DNA of 12,838 nucleotides, taken from contig JAUWSP010000021.1 in the NCBI GenBank assembly GCA_030610025.1, forward strand, positions 1 through 12,838, in the 5' to 3' direction. This document shows positions 1 through 6,803 of the stretch, piece by piece (within the stretch, counting starts at the first letter, position 1; each line of letters starts with the position of its first letter). The position numbers and the translations under genes were made by a program. The notes beneath the pieces were generated by a model. That model made no database searches. It saw nothing but the letters and a program-made list of their open reading frames with translations, and was not told where the DNA came from. The stretch is from Acidobacteriota bacterium. Lineage in GTDB: Bacteria; Acidobacteriota; Thermoanaerobaculia; Multivoradales; JAHEKO01.

Positions 1-1
1 C

Positions 2-286
2 ATGGCGCACCATGCCTTCGCCGACCTGGTGAAGGAGGCACTCGACGAGGAGATGCCGGAAGCTCCCGAGGAAGAGAAGAAGGAGGAGCTCTCCAAGATC
101 CTCGCCAAGGCCAGAGGTGAAGCTCCAGCCGAGGGCGAGAAGAAGGAGGAGGAGGAGGGCGAGGGCGAGAAGAAGGAGGAGGGCGAGGGCGAGAAGAAGG
201 CGGCCGTCAAACAGGCCATCCTCGACAAGATGGCGCAGGACCCCGACTACGCTGCGTATCTCGCAGCCAAGTACCTCGAGGACTGA
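2..286 (+). CDS. Acidic/lysine-rich small phage protein, possibly 5'-truncated
   Basis: I do not recognise a family. The 94-aa product has a short amphipathic N-terminus (AFADLVKEAL, residues 5-14), a Glu/Lys/Gly low-complexity centre (about residues 22-66, built on EGEKKEE repeats) and a helical C-terminus ending in AAYLAAKYLED. The ATG lies at base 2, so its ribosome site is outside the window and the true start could be further upstream. The composition fits a flexible, highly charged protein. It lies three genes upstream of the decoration and capsid genes, so an internal-head or scaffold-related role is possible, but that is inference from position only. The repeats in the DNA (see 131-200) suggest that the length may vary between relatives. 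The reading frame is convincing; the function is unknown. Confidence 0.6.
   Translation: MAHHAFADLVKEALDEEMPEAPEEEKKEELSKILAKARGEAPAEGEKKEEEEGEGEKKEEGEGEKKAAVKQAILDKMAQDPDYAAYLAAKYLED
131..200 (+). repeat. Purine-rich short repeats inside the first gene
   Basis: The 16-base unit GAGGGCGAGAAGAAGG occurs three times, at 131-146, 161-176 and 185-200, with GAG/GGC-rich spacers. It encodes the EGEKK units of the first protein. The spacing is not constant (30 then 24 bases, both multiples of three), as expected for in-frame slippage or recombination. The stretch is almost entirely purine on the + strand. Confidence 0.85.
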
Positions 287-294
287 GGTAAGAT

Positions 295-311
295 AGGGGT
301 CACGGACCCCT
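295..311 (+). terminator. Small intercistronic hairpin (weak terminator or mRNA processing site)
   Basis: AGGGGTC (295-301) pairs perfectly with GACCCCT (305-311) around an ACG loop and is followed by TTC. The 7-bp stem without a real T-run is too weak for an efficient intrinsic terminator. It lies in the 45-base gap between the first and second genes, so it may attenuate transcription or stabilise mRNA ends. Confidence 0.3.
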
Positions 312-331
312 TTCAATCTCGGGAGTGATTC

Positions 332-1201
332 ATGTCCTACACACTCGACCAGTTGCTCGACGAAACCGGAATCAATGAGATCACCGGCGAGCACCTCAAC
401 AAGCAAGCCTCGACGTCCGAGCGGCAGGATCTGTCCAAGCTGGCAGAGCGATGTCGCCGGGCGGTCGACGCAACGCCCGACGAGCGGGTGTCGTCTGAGC
501 AACAGGCTCTGGTCGAAAAGACGGCTGCTGTGGCGATCATCGGGAAGACTCTTGCCGAGATCCGGGCGATCGACGACTCCCCTCCAGATCAGGTCAAGAC
601 GGCCTCGACGGAGACTCCTGACGCCGCAGTATTCATCAAGGCCGCACTCGACGCCGGTCACACTCCCGAGCAGATTTCCGAGTTCATCGAGAAGAACGCC
701 ATCTTCGGTCGGCTTGCTCGACGCGCGAAGATTCACTATCAGACCGGCCGAGTCGGCCGTGCCGTCCAAAAAGAGCAGAAGGCCGGTCGCGTTGTCGGAA
801 AGCGCGATCGTCAGCTACAGGAATCTATCCGGCGGCTGGAGAGTGCTCCTGAAGCCGAGCGCGCTGCTACTCTTGCGAGACTCCGCGCCAACATGGGCTC
901 GGAGAACGCCTACGCTCTCGTCAGCGCAGCTGGTGGCAAGAACTGGAAAGGCATGGAGGCCTTCAAGGAGCTCAAGAAGGTCCAGCCGAAGAAGCCTCCA
1001 GGCACCCCCGGTGCCCCGAGCGCTCCTGGTGGAGTCGGCGTCAACGTCGGTGGTCGCCAGGTAGGCCTATCCAGCGAGCAGATGCAGAAGATCAAGAAGC
1101 CCGCCCTCTACCTCGGGGGCGGCGCTCTTGCTCACCGAGCTATCACAGGTCCGAAGCAAGAGAGCGGCGGCAAGGGCCGACCCGTCATTATCACCGGATA
1201 G
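332..1201 (+). CDS. Uncharacterised phage protein upstream of the capsid cluster (289 aa)
   Basis: No family recognised. The N-terminal half is helical and acidic (SYTLDQLLDETGI; a hydrophobic helix VEKTAAVAIIGKTL at 61-74). A strongly basic helical stretch covers about residues 125-165. A Pro/Gly-rich linker follows (219-241), then a short hydrophobic Gly-rich segment (PALYLGGGALAH, 257-268) near the C-terminus. The ATG at 332 is preceded by GGGAG at 321-325. The stop is three bases before the next ATG, so the two are probably translationally coupled. The charge pattern and position before the decoration and capsid genes would suit an internal virion or assembly protein. No protease or portal motif was seen. 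The gene call is firm; the role is inferred from context only. Confidence 0.75.
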   Translation: MSYTLDQLLDETGINEITGEHLNKQASTSERQDLSKLAERCRRAVDATPDERVSSEQQALVEKTAAVAIIGKTLAEIRAIDDSPPDQVKTASTETPDAAVFIKAALDAGHTPEQISEFIEKNAIFGRLARRAKIHYQTGRVGRAVQKEQKAGRVVGKRDRQLQESIRRLESAPEAERAATLARLRANMGSENAYALVSAAGGKNWKGMEAFKELKKVQPKKPPGTPGAPSAPGGVGVNVGGRQVGLSSEQMQKIKKPALYLGGGALAHRAITGPKQESGGKGRPVIITG

Positions 1202-1204
1202 ACT

Positions 1205-1984
1205 ATGTCGCGCCGGCGCGCCATCGCAACCGCGCGCGACCTAGTGCGCAAGCTCACGGCTGAGTCCAAGGGGACCAGCCGTCTGGTACGCGAAAGCCGT
1301 CGTGAGCAGGCCCGCGGCGAAGGCATGAGTTCGCTCTTCGCCTGGCCGCTTCTGGCCGCAATGCGCAAGATTAAAGGCAAAGGAGCCGTTAATAAGGCCC
1401 TGTACGCCAAGTACCACCGACCGCTCAAGAACGTGGACGAGAGGCTTGGCCGCATGCTCGAGCGAGAGTTCGGAACCAAGAAACTTTTCCGTCAAGTTGA
1501 CGTATTGCCGACCCGTCGTACCATGGGGAAAGGCAAACACAGGGTTCGCATCGAGCATGAGACCACAAGTGCAACAGCTCCAGTCTCCAAGGCGGTCAAG
1601 GTCATCGCGCCACTAGCGGCAACTCTCTACGTGGCAGACAAACTCGACAAGACAGGCGGGGAGAACATGGCAGACGAAATGCACATCGACGACAAAGACA
1701 CGCTCCTGAAGGAAGCTGCGAACGCACTCGATGCGGCCCAGCGACGCGACGCTGCGATCAAGCTCGCGTTCGATATGGTCGAGCGAGGTAAGGTCCCTCC
1801 ATTCGAAACTGCCACGCAGTTCGAGGAGAAGGTTGCCTCCCTGATGACGAAAGATCTCAAGGTGGTCCGAGAGGCCCTCGAGCTCGACGTCGACATGCCT
1901 GACTTTGGCAAAGTCGCTTCGGATGGCGACGCCGCCCCAATGGATGCCGCCTCCCGCTTTCTACACAGATTAGCGGAGGACTAA
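1205..1984 (+). CDS. Two-part phage protein with internal start candidate (259 aa)
   Basis: Function not recognised. The product divides sharply. Residues 1-120 are strongly basic (RRR, RRE, KIKGKG and KHRVR clusters). Residues 126-146 form a hydrophobic segment (VKVIAPLAATLYVADKL). From M155 on, the chain is acidic and helical with repeated E/D-rich amphipathic stretches. The start at 1205 has only a weak ribosome site and sits three bases after the previous stop, which suggests coupling. An in-frame ATG at 1667 has GGCGGGGAG just upstream and would give a 105-aa acidic product. Position immediately before the decoration and capsid genes, together with a nested acidic C-terminal product, resembles the scaffold arrangement of other tailed phages, but no protease motif is visible. 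A scaffold or assembly role is inference. Confidence 0.75.
   Translation: MSRRRAIATARDLVRKLTAESKGTSRLVRESRREQARGEGMSSLFAWPLLAAMRKIKGKGAVNKALYAKYHRPLKNVDERLGRMLEREFGTKKLFRQVDVLPTRRTMGKGKHRVRIEHETTSATAPVSKAVKVIAPLAATLYVADKLDKTGGENMADEMHIDDKDTLLKEAANALDAAQRRDAAIKLAFDMVERGKVPPFETATQFEEKVASLMTKDLKVVREALELDVDMPDFGKVASDGDAAPMDAASRFLHRLAED
1656..1669 (+). promoter_or_regulatory. Internal ribosome site and in-frame ATG in the 1205-1984 gene
   Basis: GGCGGGGAG at 1656-1664 precedes an ATG at 1667-1669 that is in frame with the surrounding gene (codon 155). It is a better match to a Shine-Dalgarno site than anything before the annotated start at 1205. The charge of the protein changes from basic to acidic just here. 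The site may start a separate 105-aa product, MADEMHIDDKD onward; the spacing is short, so this is a candidate only. Confidence 0.35.
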
Positions 1985-2008
1985 ACCAGCCCCTGAAGGA
2001 GGACTCTC

Positions 2009-2524
2009 ATGGCATTTCCCGTTCCCAAGGATGTTCGCGCTGTTCGCGATTTCGAGCTCGTCAAGGGCACCGACGAGATGCTCCGTGCTCCGTTCGAGCT
2101 GGCCGACCCGGCGGAAGACGTCGATCCCGGCGAGTGGCTGAAACCCGTCACCAGCGGTGGCGCGACCAAGTTCCAGAAGCTCGAGGCGGCGAATGATGTC
2201 GCCACTCCAGCTCTTGGCTGCAAGGCCTCCTGGACCAAGTATCGTCAGGGCGACGCATATAACGGCCAGGCCGACGCGATGGCGACCGGCACGATCGACA
2301 TTCTCAGCGGCCACTATCAGGCCAAGACGAAGTTCTACAACACCGGCGGCAGCTTCCTGGCACCGGGAAACCTCCTCGTCCCCGTCTACGACGCGACGTT
2401 GGGCGGCATCCTCGATGCTCCGAACCCGGCCACTCCGCTGACCATTCCGCAGCTTCAGGGCGTCGTCGCACGCGTCATCGAGGTTGCTGGCGGGCAGCTC
2501 CACTACGAGTCGCCGGGTCTGTAG
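2009..2524 (+). CDS. Probable head decoration / capsid-stabilising protein
   Basis: The 171-aa product is predicted to be mostly beta-strand after a short N-terminal arm (residues 1-50). It carries Gly-rich turns such as TGTIDILSGHYQ and NTGGSFLAPGNLLV. It sits directly upstream of the major capsid gene with a strong ribosome site (AAGGAGG, 1996-2002), as expected for a protein needed in hundreds of copies. Small beta-rich proteins in this slot are commonly the outer decoration or cement protein that stabilises the expanded shell. This assignment rests on position, size, composition and translation signal rather than on a recognised signature. A different minor head protein is the main alternative. 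Confidence 0.6.
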   Translation: MAFPVPKDVRAVRDFELVKGTDEMLRAPFELADPAEDVDPGEWLKPVTSGGATKFQKLEAANDVATPALGCKASWTKYRQGDAYNGQADAMATGTIDILSGHYQAKTKFYNTGGSFLAPGNLLVPVYDATLGGILDAPNPATPLTIPQLQGVVARVIEVAGGQLHYESPGL

Positions 2525-2556
2525 GCCGCGGTACATTCCAACCCAAGGCCTAAGGC

Positions 2557-2572
2557 AAGGAGAAACGACATG
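2557..2572 (+). promoter_or_regulatory. Strong ribosome site of the capsid gene, shared with the tube gene
   Basis: AAGGAGAAAC at 2557-2566 lies just before the capsid ATG (2570). The identical 10 bases precede the tail tube ATG (9671-9680). Both genes encode the most abundant proteins of their substructure, so this looks like a preferred high-output translation box of the phage. Confidence 0.7.
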
Positions 2573-3460
2573 GAAATCGACGCCGCAACTTTCAACAACC
2601 TCTTCATCTCGAAGCTCGACACCAGCGAGGGTCTCGAGAAGGCCGCCCAGGCAGGTGGTGCCTTCGTCCGCGAGCGCCTGCGCGAAGTATCGTTCACGCG
2701 TGGCATTCTTCCGCCCGAGTACCTCACCAAGGCGGACTGCCAGATCAGCGTCAACCACGACACCCTGGTCAAGATCTGCCACATCGAGCCGCAGTCCAGT
2801 GCCGCCGCGGTCAACTTCCGTGGGAAGGCCTACGAGCGGTACATCGAGGGCGATCGCTACGAGGTCCCGTTCTTCAAGATCGAGTCCGAGAAGTTCAAAA
2901 AGAACGAGGCCGAGCTCCTGGCGTACGACTACCCGGTGACCAAGGTCATCGAGGAGAACAGCGTCAAGGACATCCAGAAGGTCGAAGACGGGAAGTTCAT
3001 CGAGTTTACCGACGCGGTCATCGACGCGAACGGGAAGGACATCACCCCGGCTGCCGCCGGACCGGCAACCAGCGAGAACCTGGTCAAGCTGTTCAAGGCC
3101 CTGGACACGGACGAGCTCGCAGTCGGCTGCATCCTGATGCACAAAGCCGACTGGGACGACTTCATGACCCAGGAAGGCGCGGTCATCGGTTCCCCTCTGG
3201 CATCGGAGATCCTGGTCAACGGGTACAAATACAACACGATTCTCGGCCACAAGTTGGTCGTGACGATCAAATCGTCGATCGTGACCCCCGGTGACCTCTA
3301 CATCTTCACCGATCCCAAATACCTCGGGAACTTCTTCATCTTGAACGACACCAAGTTCTACATCGAGAAGCGTGCGGATATGGTGTCGTGGCAGACCTGG
3401 GAGTACGTGGCACTCGGCTACGGAAACCTGCGCGCCTGCGCCAAGATGACCCTGACCTAG
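2570..3460 (+). CDS. Major capsid protein (HK97-fold type)
   Basis: The 296-aa product forms the icosahedral shell. Its features fit HK97-fold capsid proteins: a helical N-arm (residues 1-40), then a beta-rich, charged E-loop-like region with GDRYEVPFFKIESEKF (about 88-105), a central alpha/beta P-domain, and a C-terminal strand block (LYIFTDPKYLGNFFI, then YVALGYGNLRACAKMTL) typical of the closing A-domain and P-domain strands. The length is compact but within the family range. No long scaffold-like delta domain is visible, so scaffolding is probably supplied by a separate protein upstream. It follows the probable decoration gene by 45 bases and has one of the strongest ribosome sites in the window. 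The assignment rests on fold-level sequence features and synteny rather than on a database match. Confidence 0.8.
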   Translation: MEIDAATFNNLFISKLDTSEGLEKAAQAGGAFVRERLREVSFTRGILPPEYLTKADCQISVNHDTLVKICHIEPQSSAAAVNFRGKAYERYIEGDRYEVPFFKIESEKFKKNEAELLAYDYPVTKVIEENSVKDIQKVEDGKFIEFTDAVIDANGKDITPAAAGPATSENLVKLFKALDTDELAVGCILMHKADWDDFMTQEGAVIGSPLASEILVNGYKYNTILGHKLVVTIKSSIVTPGDLYIFTDPKYLGNFFILNDTKFYIEKRADMVSWQTWEYVALGYGNLRACAKMTLT

Positions 3461-3470
3461 GCCACGGCGC

Positions 3471-3500
3471 TTGACCTGATCCGATTTGCAGCGTTACCGT
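3471..3500 (+). promoter_or_regulatory. Candidate promoter before the proline-rich gene
   Basis: TTGACC (3471-3476) and TACCGT (3495-3500) are separated by 18 bases and resemble a sigma-70 -35 box and a TANNNT -10 box. The ATG at 3508 begins 7 bases after the -10 box, so transcription would start at or next to the start codon and give a leaderless or nearly leaderless mRNA. The only purine-rich motif (AGGA, 3503-3506) is too close to the ATG to be a normal ribosome site. The minus-strand candidate at 11374-11402 has the same geometry. Confidence 0.3.
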
Positions 3501-3507
3501 TTAGGAC

Positions 3508-3972
3508 ATGCTCAAATACAGGATCACGAATGTTTCCCAAACCTCCGCCAAGGGCGCACGTAACGTCTTCTTGACGGAGGTTGGGAAGTTGCTCAAGCCC
3601 GGGGACCAGTGTATATCCAATCGGATCGACACTGGAACCCAGGCCATGGTGGAGGCTGGAGTCCTCAAGGTGGAAGAAGGTTCTTTCGCCAAGCCTCCCC
3701 TGTTTGCCGAGACATCAAAGGCGCCTCCCCCCCCGGCGCCGGCTAAGAAGCAGGCCGCTGCAGAACCTCCTCCACCTCCGCCGAAGCCGGAACCGAAGCC
3801 AGTTCCAAAGCTGTCCTTCAAACCCGAGCCGAAGACTGAGGATCGAATCGATTCTGTAGCGGCCGCTTCCGACTCCCCAGTGACTGGGACGAAGAAGGAC
3901 AAGAAGTCGAAGGCCTCATCGAAGGCCTCATCGAAGAGTTTCTCGACGACGAAGAGCGGCGGGAAGAGCTAG
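3508..3972 (+). CDS. Small virion-type protein with disordered Pro/Lys/Ser tail
   Basis: Residues 1-60 look folded (MLKYRITNVS, LLKPGDQC, MVEAGVLKVEEG), with the strand-turn pattern common in small phage head or neck proteins. From residue 62 the chain becomes low complexity: a polyproline stretch (KAPPPPAPAKK, then seven prolines interrupted by Lys/Glu) and a Lys/Ser-rich C-terminus with KASS repeats. The tail is probably disordered and exposed, as in proteins that tether or decorate. It sits between the capsid and neck genes, so it probably belongs to the capsid or the head-tail junction. It contains an eight-C run (3727-3734) that could cause slippage. No normal ribosome site precedes the ATG. 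The gene is credible; its function is unknown. Confidence 0.7.
   Translation: MLKYRITNVSQTSAKGARNVFLTEVGKLLKPGDQCISNRIDTGTQAMVEAGVLKVEEGSFAKPPLFAETSKAPPPPAPAKKQAAAEPPPPPPKPEPKPVPKLSFKPEPKTEDRIDSVAAASDSPVTGTKKDKKSKASSKASSKSFSTTKSGGKS
3727..3734 (+). repeat. Eight-cytosine homopolymer tract in the proline-rich gene
   Basis: CCCCCCCC lies inside the polyproline part of the gene (codons 74-76). Loss or gain of one base here would remove the Lys/Ser-rich C-terminus and put ribosomes in a different frame; the +1 frame runs open only to 3859. It may also be a sequencing-error hot spot. Confidence 0.8.
3907..3936 (+). repeat. Tandem 12-base repeat encoding KASS units
   Basis: TCGAAGGCCTCA occurs twice head to tail (3907-3918 and 3919-3930) followed by a partial third copy (TCGAAG). 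The perfect DNA identity suggests a recent in-frame duplication in the disordered tail. Confidence 0.85.
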
Positions 3973-4003
3973 GTCTTCCGGTTCCCCGCCGGGAGGCTAG
4001 CTC

Positions 4004-4480
4004 GTGGCTACTACCACTGGAACTGACGAGGATCGTGCTCAGCAGCAAGCACGGCGTCTCCTTCGTCTCTTTCTCAACGATACACCGGAGCTGAATCGGC
4101 TCATTCGGCAGGAGGAGTCGAATGACCACAAGCTCGACCTGGCCATCAGTCTGGCCATCGACGACTACAACATCACGGCTCCTCTGCTGCAGGACCACAC
4201 AGTAAACAACTTCCCTTCGCTGTACCTCCTGATCTACGGCGCGACCATTCAGGTCCTGCGTAGTGCCGGAATCCTTCAGTCGCGCAACGAGCTCGTCTAC
4301 AGCTCAGGCGGGGTATCGGTTCGCATCTTCGACAAGACCCAGCACTACCAGAGCTGGATTGCTCAGTTCGTTGCCGAGTACGAGCGCAAGAAGCAGAACT
4401 ACAAGATGGCGCTCAACATCAGCAGTGCACTGGCTGGCGGTGTCCAGTCTGAGTACAGCATCCTCAACTACTTCTGGTAG
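4004..4480 (+). CDS. Probable neck / head-completion virion protein (158 aa)
   Basis: The start is GTG at 4004, supported by GGGAGG at 3991-3996 with a 7-base spacer. The product is mainly helical: an acidic N-terminal helix, a helix with DYNITAPLLQD, and a C-terminal part with LQSRNELVYSSGGVSVRIFD, ERKKQNYKMALN and the aromatic end ILNYFW. The order helices, small Gly-rich beta hairpin, then helix resembles head-completion or connector proteins found just after the capsid genes in many tailed phages. Conserved uncharacterised proteins of this type sit near the neck genes of other large phages as I recall them, but no precise family name can be given. Its likely job is to seal the portal opening or provide the surface on which the tail docks. 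Confidence 0.6.
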   Translation: MATTTGTDEDRAQQQARRLLRLFLNDTPELNRLIRQEESNDHKLDLAISLAIDDYNITAPLLQDHTVNNFPSLYLLIYGATIQVLRSAGILQSRNELVYSSGGVSVRIFDKTQHYQSWIAQFVAEYERKKQNYKMALNISSALAGGVQSEYSILNYFW

Positions 4481-4483
4481 ATC

Positions 4484-5356
4484 ATGCTGGCCTATCGACG
4501 ACTCGATATCATCATCGCTGGCGCCGGTAGCACGCCTGCTGACAACTCTCGCGTCTTGGTTTGCTGGGAGCTCGTCACGCAGCACTCACAGCTGGACCAG
4601 ACAAGCTTCGCTGTTGAGAGGTCTCTGTCACCCCAGTTCAGCGAAGACGAGTACGAAGTCCTCGAGACGGCGATCGCCGGCGAGCCCGGTGTCATGGTCT
4701 ACGAGTACGTGGACATCACACCAAGCCTCGTCAACTTCTGGCGCCGCTACTACTACCGCATCCGCGCCTCGACCCCCGAGGGCGAGTTTGTCTCTGAGGC
4801 CAAGACCTGGGAGACCAGCCCTCGGCCGCACGAGCTCGAGATCATCCAGCGCCACGACTTCATCCTGCAGTACCTCCAGGGAGTGCCATCGTTTGCATTC
4901 GTCGAGCGCACAGCAGACGCAAGACACTGCATCTGCTTCGACAAAACCGCGGGCCGTCCCACGCGATCGGACTGCACCCTCTGCCTCGGTACCGGAAGGC
5001 AACGTCCTTACTTCGAGCCGATCCCGCTCTTCGTTGACTACAACCCTGACCAGGAGCTGGTGAACATATCCAACTTCGGTGAACGCCAGCCAAAGGACAA
5101 AGATTGTTGGTTCTCTGCCTACCCGCAGATGAAACCAGGAGACCTAATCTACGAGGTGCTGAAAGGCACCATCTGGCGTATCGCGAACGTCAACACAATC
5201 CAACCAATGGGAACAACGATCCAGCACGTCTGTCGTCTCACAGCCATTGGTCGCGACGAGGTTGAGTACAGCCGTTTACCTCAGAGGATTCCAGACGCAA
5301 TGCTCCAACAGATTGTGCAAGAATGGGAGAGGACCAAAGAGGAGCGAATGTTCTGA
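4484..5356 (+). CDS. Virion protein with FN3-like domain and zinc knuckle
   Basis: The 290-aa product has three parts. Residues about 1-110 resemble a fibronectin type III domain (RVLVCWELV, then FWRRYYYRIRASTPEGEF, the usual closing strands). Residues 149-167 contain a Cys4 motif, C149-x-C151-x12-C164-x2-C167, in which CTLCLGTG resembles the CxxCxGTG zinc turn of DnaJ-type proteins; it probably binds zinc. Residues about 180-270 are beta-rich with KPGDLIYEV, TIWRIANV and a C-terminal strand pair, as in head-closure or adaptor beta-barrels. The gene starts three bases after the previous stop and overlaps the next start in ATGA. Combined with its place between neck genes, this suggests a head-tail junction protein. 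The zinc knuckle is seen directly; the FN3 call is moderate; the role is inferred. Confidence 0.7.
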   Translation: MLAYRRLDIIIAGAGSTPADNSRVLVCWELVTQHSQLDQTSFAVERSLSPQFSEDEYEVLETAIAGEPGVMVYEYVDITPSLVNFWRRYYYRIRASTPEGEFVSEAKTWETSPRPHELEIIQRHDFILQYLQGVPSFAFVERTADARHCICFDKTAGRPTRSDCTLCLGTGRQRPYFEPIPLFVDYNPDQELVNISNFGERQPKDKDCWFSAYPQMKPGDLIYEVLKGTIWRIANVNTIQPMGTTIQHVCRLTAIGRDEVEYSRLPQRIPDAMLQQIVQEWERTKEERMF

Positions 5357-5607
5357 TGAACCCCTTTCTTGCAGGCTTCACCAACGAGCTACTCAAGCTG
5401 GCGGCTTTCCCCCAGCACGAATCTGATGTCGGCCCATACGATGCCGGTACACCGTCAGCCCAGGCGATGAGCCAGTACCAGGGAGCCGCGGCCAAATCTG
5501 GCCTGAAGGGTGGTCCGAAGGTCCAGTCTACTCCTCCGACGAAGAAACGTGCCCCGACTCCAATGACTACCCCGAACGAGATGGCTGGCCGTCTGGGTAG
5601 CGGATGA
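5356..5607 (+). CDS. 83-aa small protein with F-L-x-G-F-T-N-E-L N-terminal tag
   Basis: The start chosen is the ATG at 5356, which overlaps the upstream TGA (ATGA) and is preceded by AGAGGAG around 5337-5344. The longer in-frame start at 5323 has no such site and would lie inside the previous gene. The N-terminal 20 residues are an amphipathic helix (MNPFLAGFTNELLKLAAFPQ). The rest is Gly/Pro/Ala/Lys-rich and probably disordered (SQYQGAAAKSGLKGGPK, then TPPTKKRAPTPMTTP). Residues 4-16 align throughout with residues 2-14 of the small protein at 10477. No family is recognised. It overlaps the next gene by ATGA, so it is translated in step with the neck proteins and is probably a virion or assembly component. 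Confidence 0.65.
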   Translation: MNPFLAGFTNELLKLAAFPQHESDVGPYDAGTPSAQAMSQYQGAAAKSGLKGGPKVQSTPPTKKRAPTPMTTPNEMAGRLGSG

Positions 5608-6107
5608 CCAACTTCAACGACTGGATCAACCTCGAGCTCCAGCCGATGGCGGCGATCGACCATCTCGAGGAGTTCACCGGGCTGGTACGGGAACGACTCA
5701 GCAAGGACATCGAACGTCAAGTCAAGGGCTCTCTGGATCCAGGAGTCGACCCGAAACGCGCCATCGAACTCAATGCGCTGAACGTAAAGGTTGAGGGCAG
5801 CACATTCGTCATCAAGACCGATGACTCCATGAAGGCACTCGCCTTCGCCGAAGGCTCGGTGAAAGATGGCACTGGACCATCAGAAGCCCGTTCGGTCGAA
5901 TCTCTATTCGAGATGAGCTCTGGAGTTCCAGAGGTAAGGGATGGCAAACTCGTCTACAAGACGATATCCCTGGAGGCCCTGTTCGGGGCACATGAGCAGC
6001 GACAACAGGACGAGCAGGTTCAACGCATTGTCGAAGACACGATTCGAGAAAAGCTTCCCGACGCCTACGATGAGGCGTTCGCGGAAGTGAAGCGTAGACA
6101 TCCCTAG
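5604..6107 (+). CDS. Uncharacterised neck-region protein (167 aa), possible tail-completion factor
   Basis: The ATG at 5604 overlaps the previous stop (ATGA). The N-terminal part is helical (DHLEEFTGLVRERLSKDIER), a central part is beta-rich (ALNVKVEGSTFVIKTD, residues about 57-72) and the C-terminal 40 residues form a long charged helix (EQRQQDEQVQRIVEDTI). The arrangement of helix, strands and helix, and the position just before the probable tail terminator, resemble HK97 gp10-type tail-completion proteins, but no diagnostic signature is visible. Other neck functions are equally possible. Confidence 0.6.
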   Translation: MTNFNDWINLELQPMAAIDHLEEFTGLVRERLSKDIERQVKGSLDPGVDPKRAIELNALNVKVEGSTFVIKTDDSMKALAFAEGSVKDGTGPSEARSVESLFEMSSGVPEVRDGKLVYKTISLEALFGAHEQRQQDEQVQRIVEDTIREKLPDAYDEAFAEVKRRHP

Positions 6108-6112
6108 TACAA

Positions 6113-6781
6113 ATGAGCGACTCAGTCACACAGCAAGACAACGCACGAAGTCTCCACGACGAGAATGTGCGCTACTACTGGGCCCACCAGGTCATCAAGA
6201 ACTACGTCCTTGAGGCAGCACAGCTTCTGTTCTACGAAGGGAACCCGTTTGGTTTCATCTGGGATCCAGACCAGGAAAAGACCCAGATCACCATCGTCGA
6301 CAAGTACAGCTTCAATCTCGACCAGGTCAGCGCTACACCAACACTAGTGGCGAATCGCGGCCCTCTCCACTGGGCCAATACGAGCGGCTTTCGCCAAGTT
6401 CAGGAGATCGATATGCGGACAGATCGACGAACGCATATCGACTTGGTACGTGGTGGAGCCATCCTTTCGTGCTTCTCCCGCCAGGGACTTGAAGCAGAGG
6501 ATCTGGCCGGTTACATGTTCGAGTCCTTTCGGGCTTTGAGAGACGTCCTGCGGAAAATCGCAAGACGGGGTATCATGATCCCGAATCATCTAGGCTTTTT
6601 CAAGATCGAGGCCACGACAATGGGGGAAGAAGCCCTCATCAAGAGCGACTCACGTCCAGAGATATCCGTAGTCCCAGTCTCCATCTCGGCGATTGTGACA
6701 CGACGGTTTAGCGTCGAGCCGCTCAAAGGCAGGAAGCTGCAAGGCATTGCTGTACGGACAAGCAGGAGTGGCACACCCTAG
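6113..6781 (+). CDS. Probable tail terminator / neck protein (222 aa)
   Basis: The gene lies immediately upstream of the sheath gene. Features: an N-terminal helix (YYWAHQVIKNYVLEAAQLLFY), a strand block (TQITIVDKYSFNLDQ, then TPTLVANRGPLHW) that fits a strand describing a normalised reference surface, a helix with LAGYMFESFRALRDVLR, and a C-terminal strand pair (PEISVVPVSISAIVTRRFSVEP). This alternation of strands and one long helix, ending in a strand that reads V-x-V-x-x, fits tail-terminator proteins, which cap the tube and sheath and bind the head. The ribosome site is weak and the start lies 5 bases after the previous stop, suggesting coupling. The structural class is fairly secure; the exact role is inferred. 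Confidence 0.6.
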   Translation: MSDSVTQQDNARSLHDENVRYYWAHQVIKNYVLEAAQLLFYEGNPFGFIWDPDQEKTQITIVDKYSFNLDQVSATPTLVANRGPLHWANTSGFRQVQEIDMRTDRRTHIDLVRGGAILSCFSRQGLEAEDLAGYMFESFRALRDVLRKIARRGIMIPNHLGFFKIEATTMGEEALIKSDSRPEISVVPVSISAIVTRRFSVEPLKGRKLQGIAVRTSRSGTP

Positions 6782-6803
6782 CGCGCACCAGGAGGATCGT
6801 TAG

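Noticed and set aside
1970..3250. 426-aa open frame on the minus strand across the decoration and capsid genes
   Set aside because: It is antisense to two well-supported genes, its composition is that of a codon-bias shadow, and no ribosome site or family match is seen.
4263..5063. 266-aa + strand frame in another phase
   Set aside because: Ser/Thr/Arg-rich shadow of the neck gene and the FN3-zinc gene, which have clear starts and domains.
5323..5355. Earlier ATG for the 83-aa protein
   Set aside because: It has no ribosome site and would extend deep into the previous gene; the ATGA start at 5356 is better placed and starts the shared tag.
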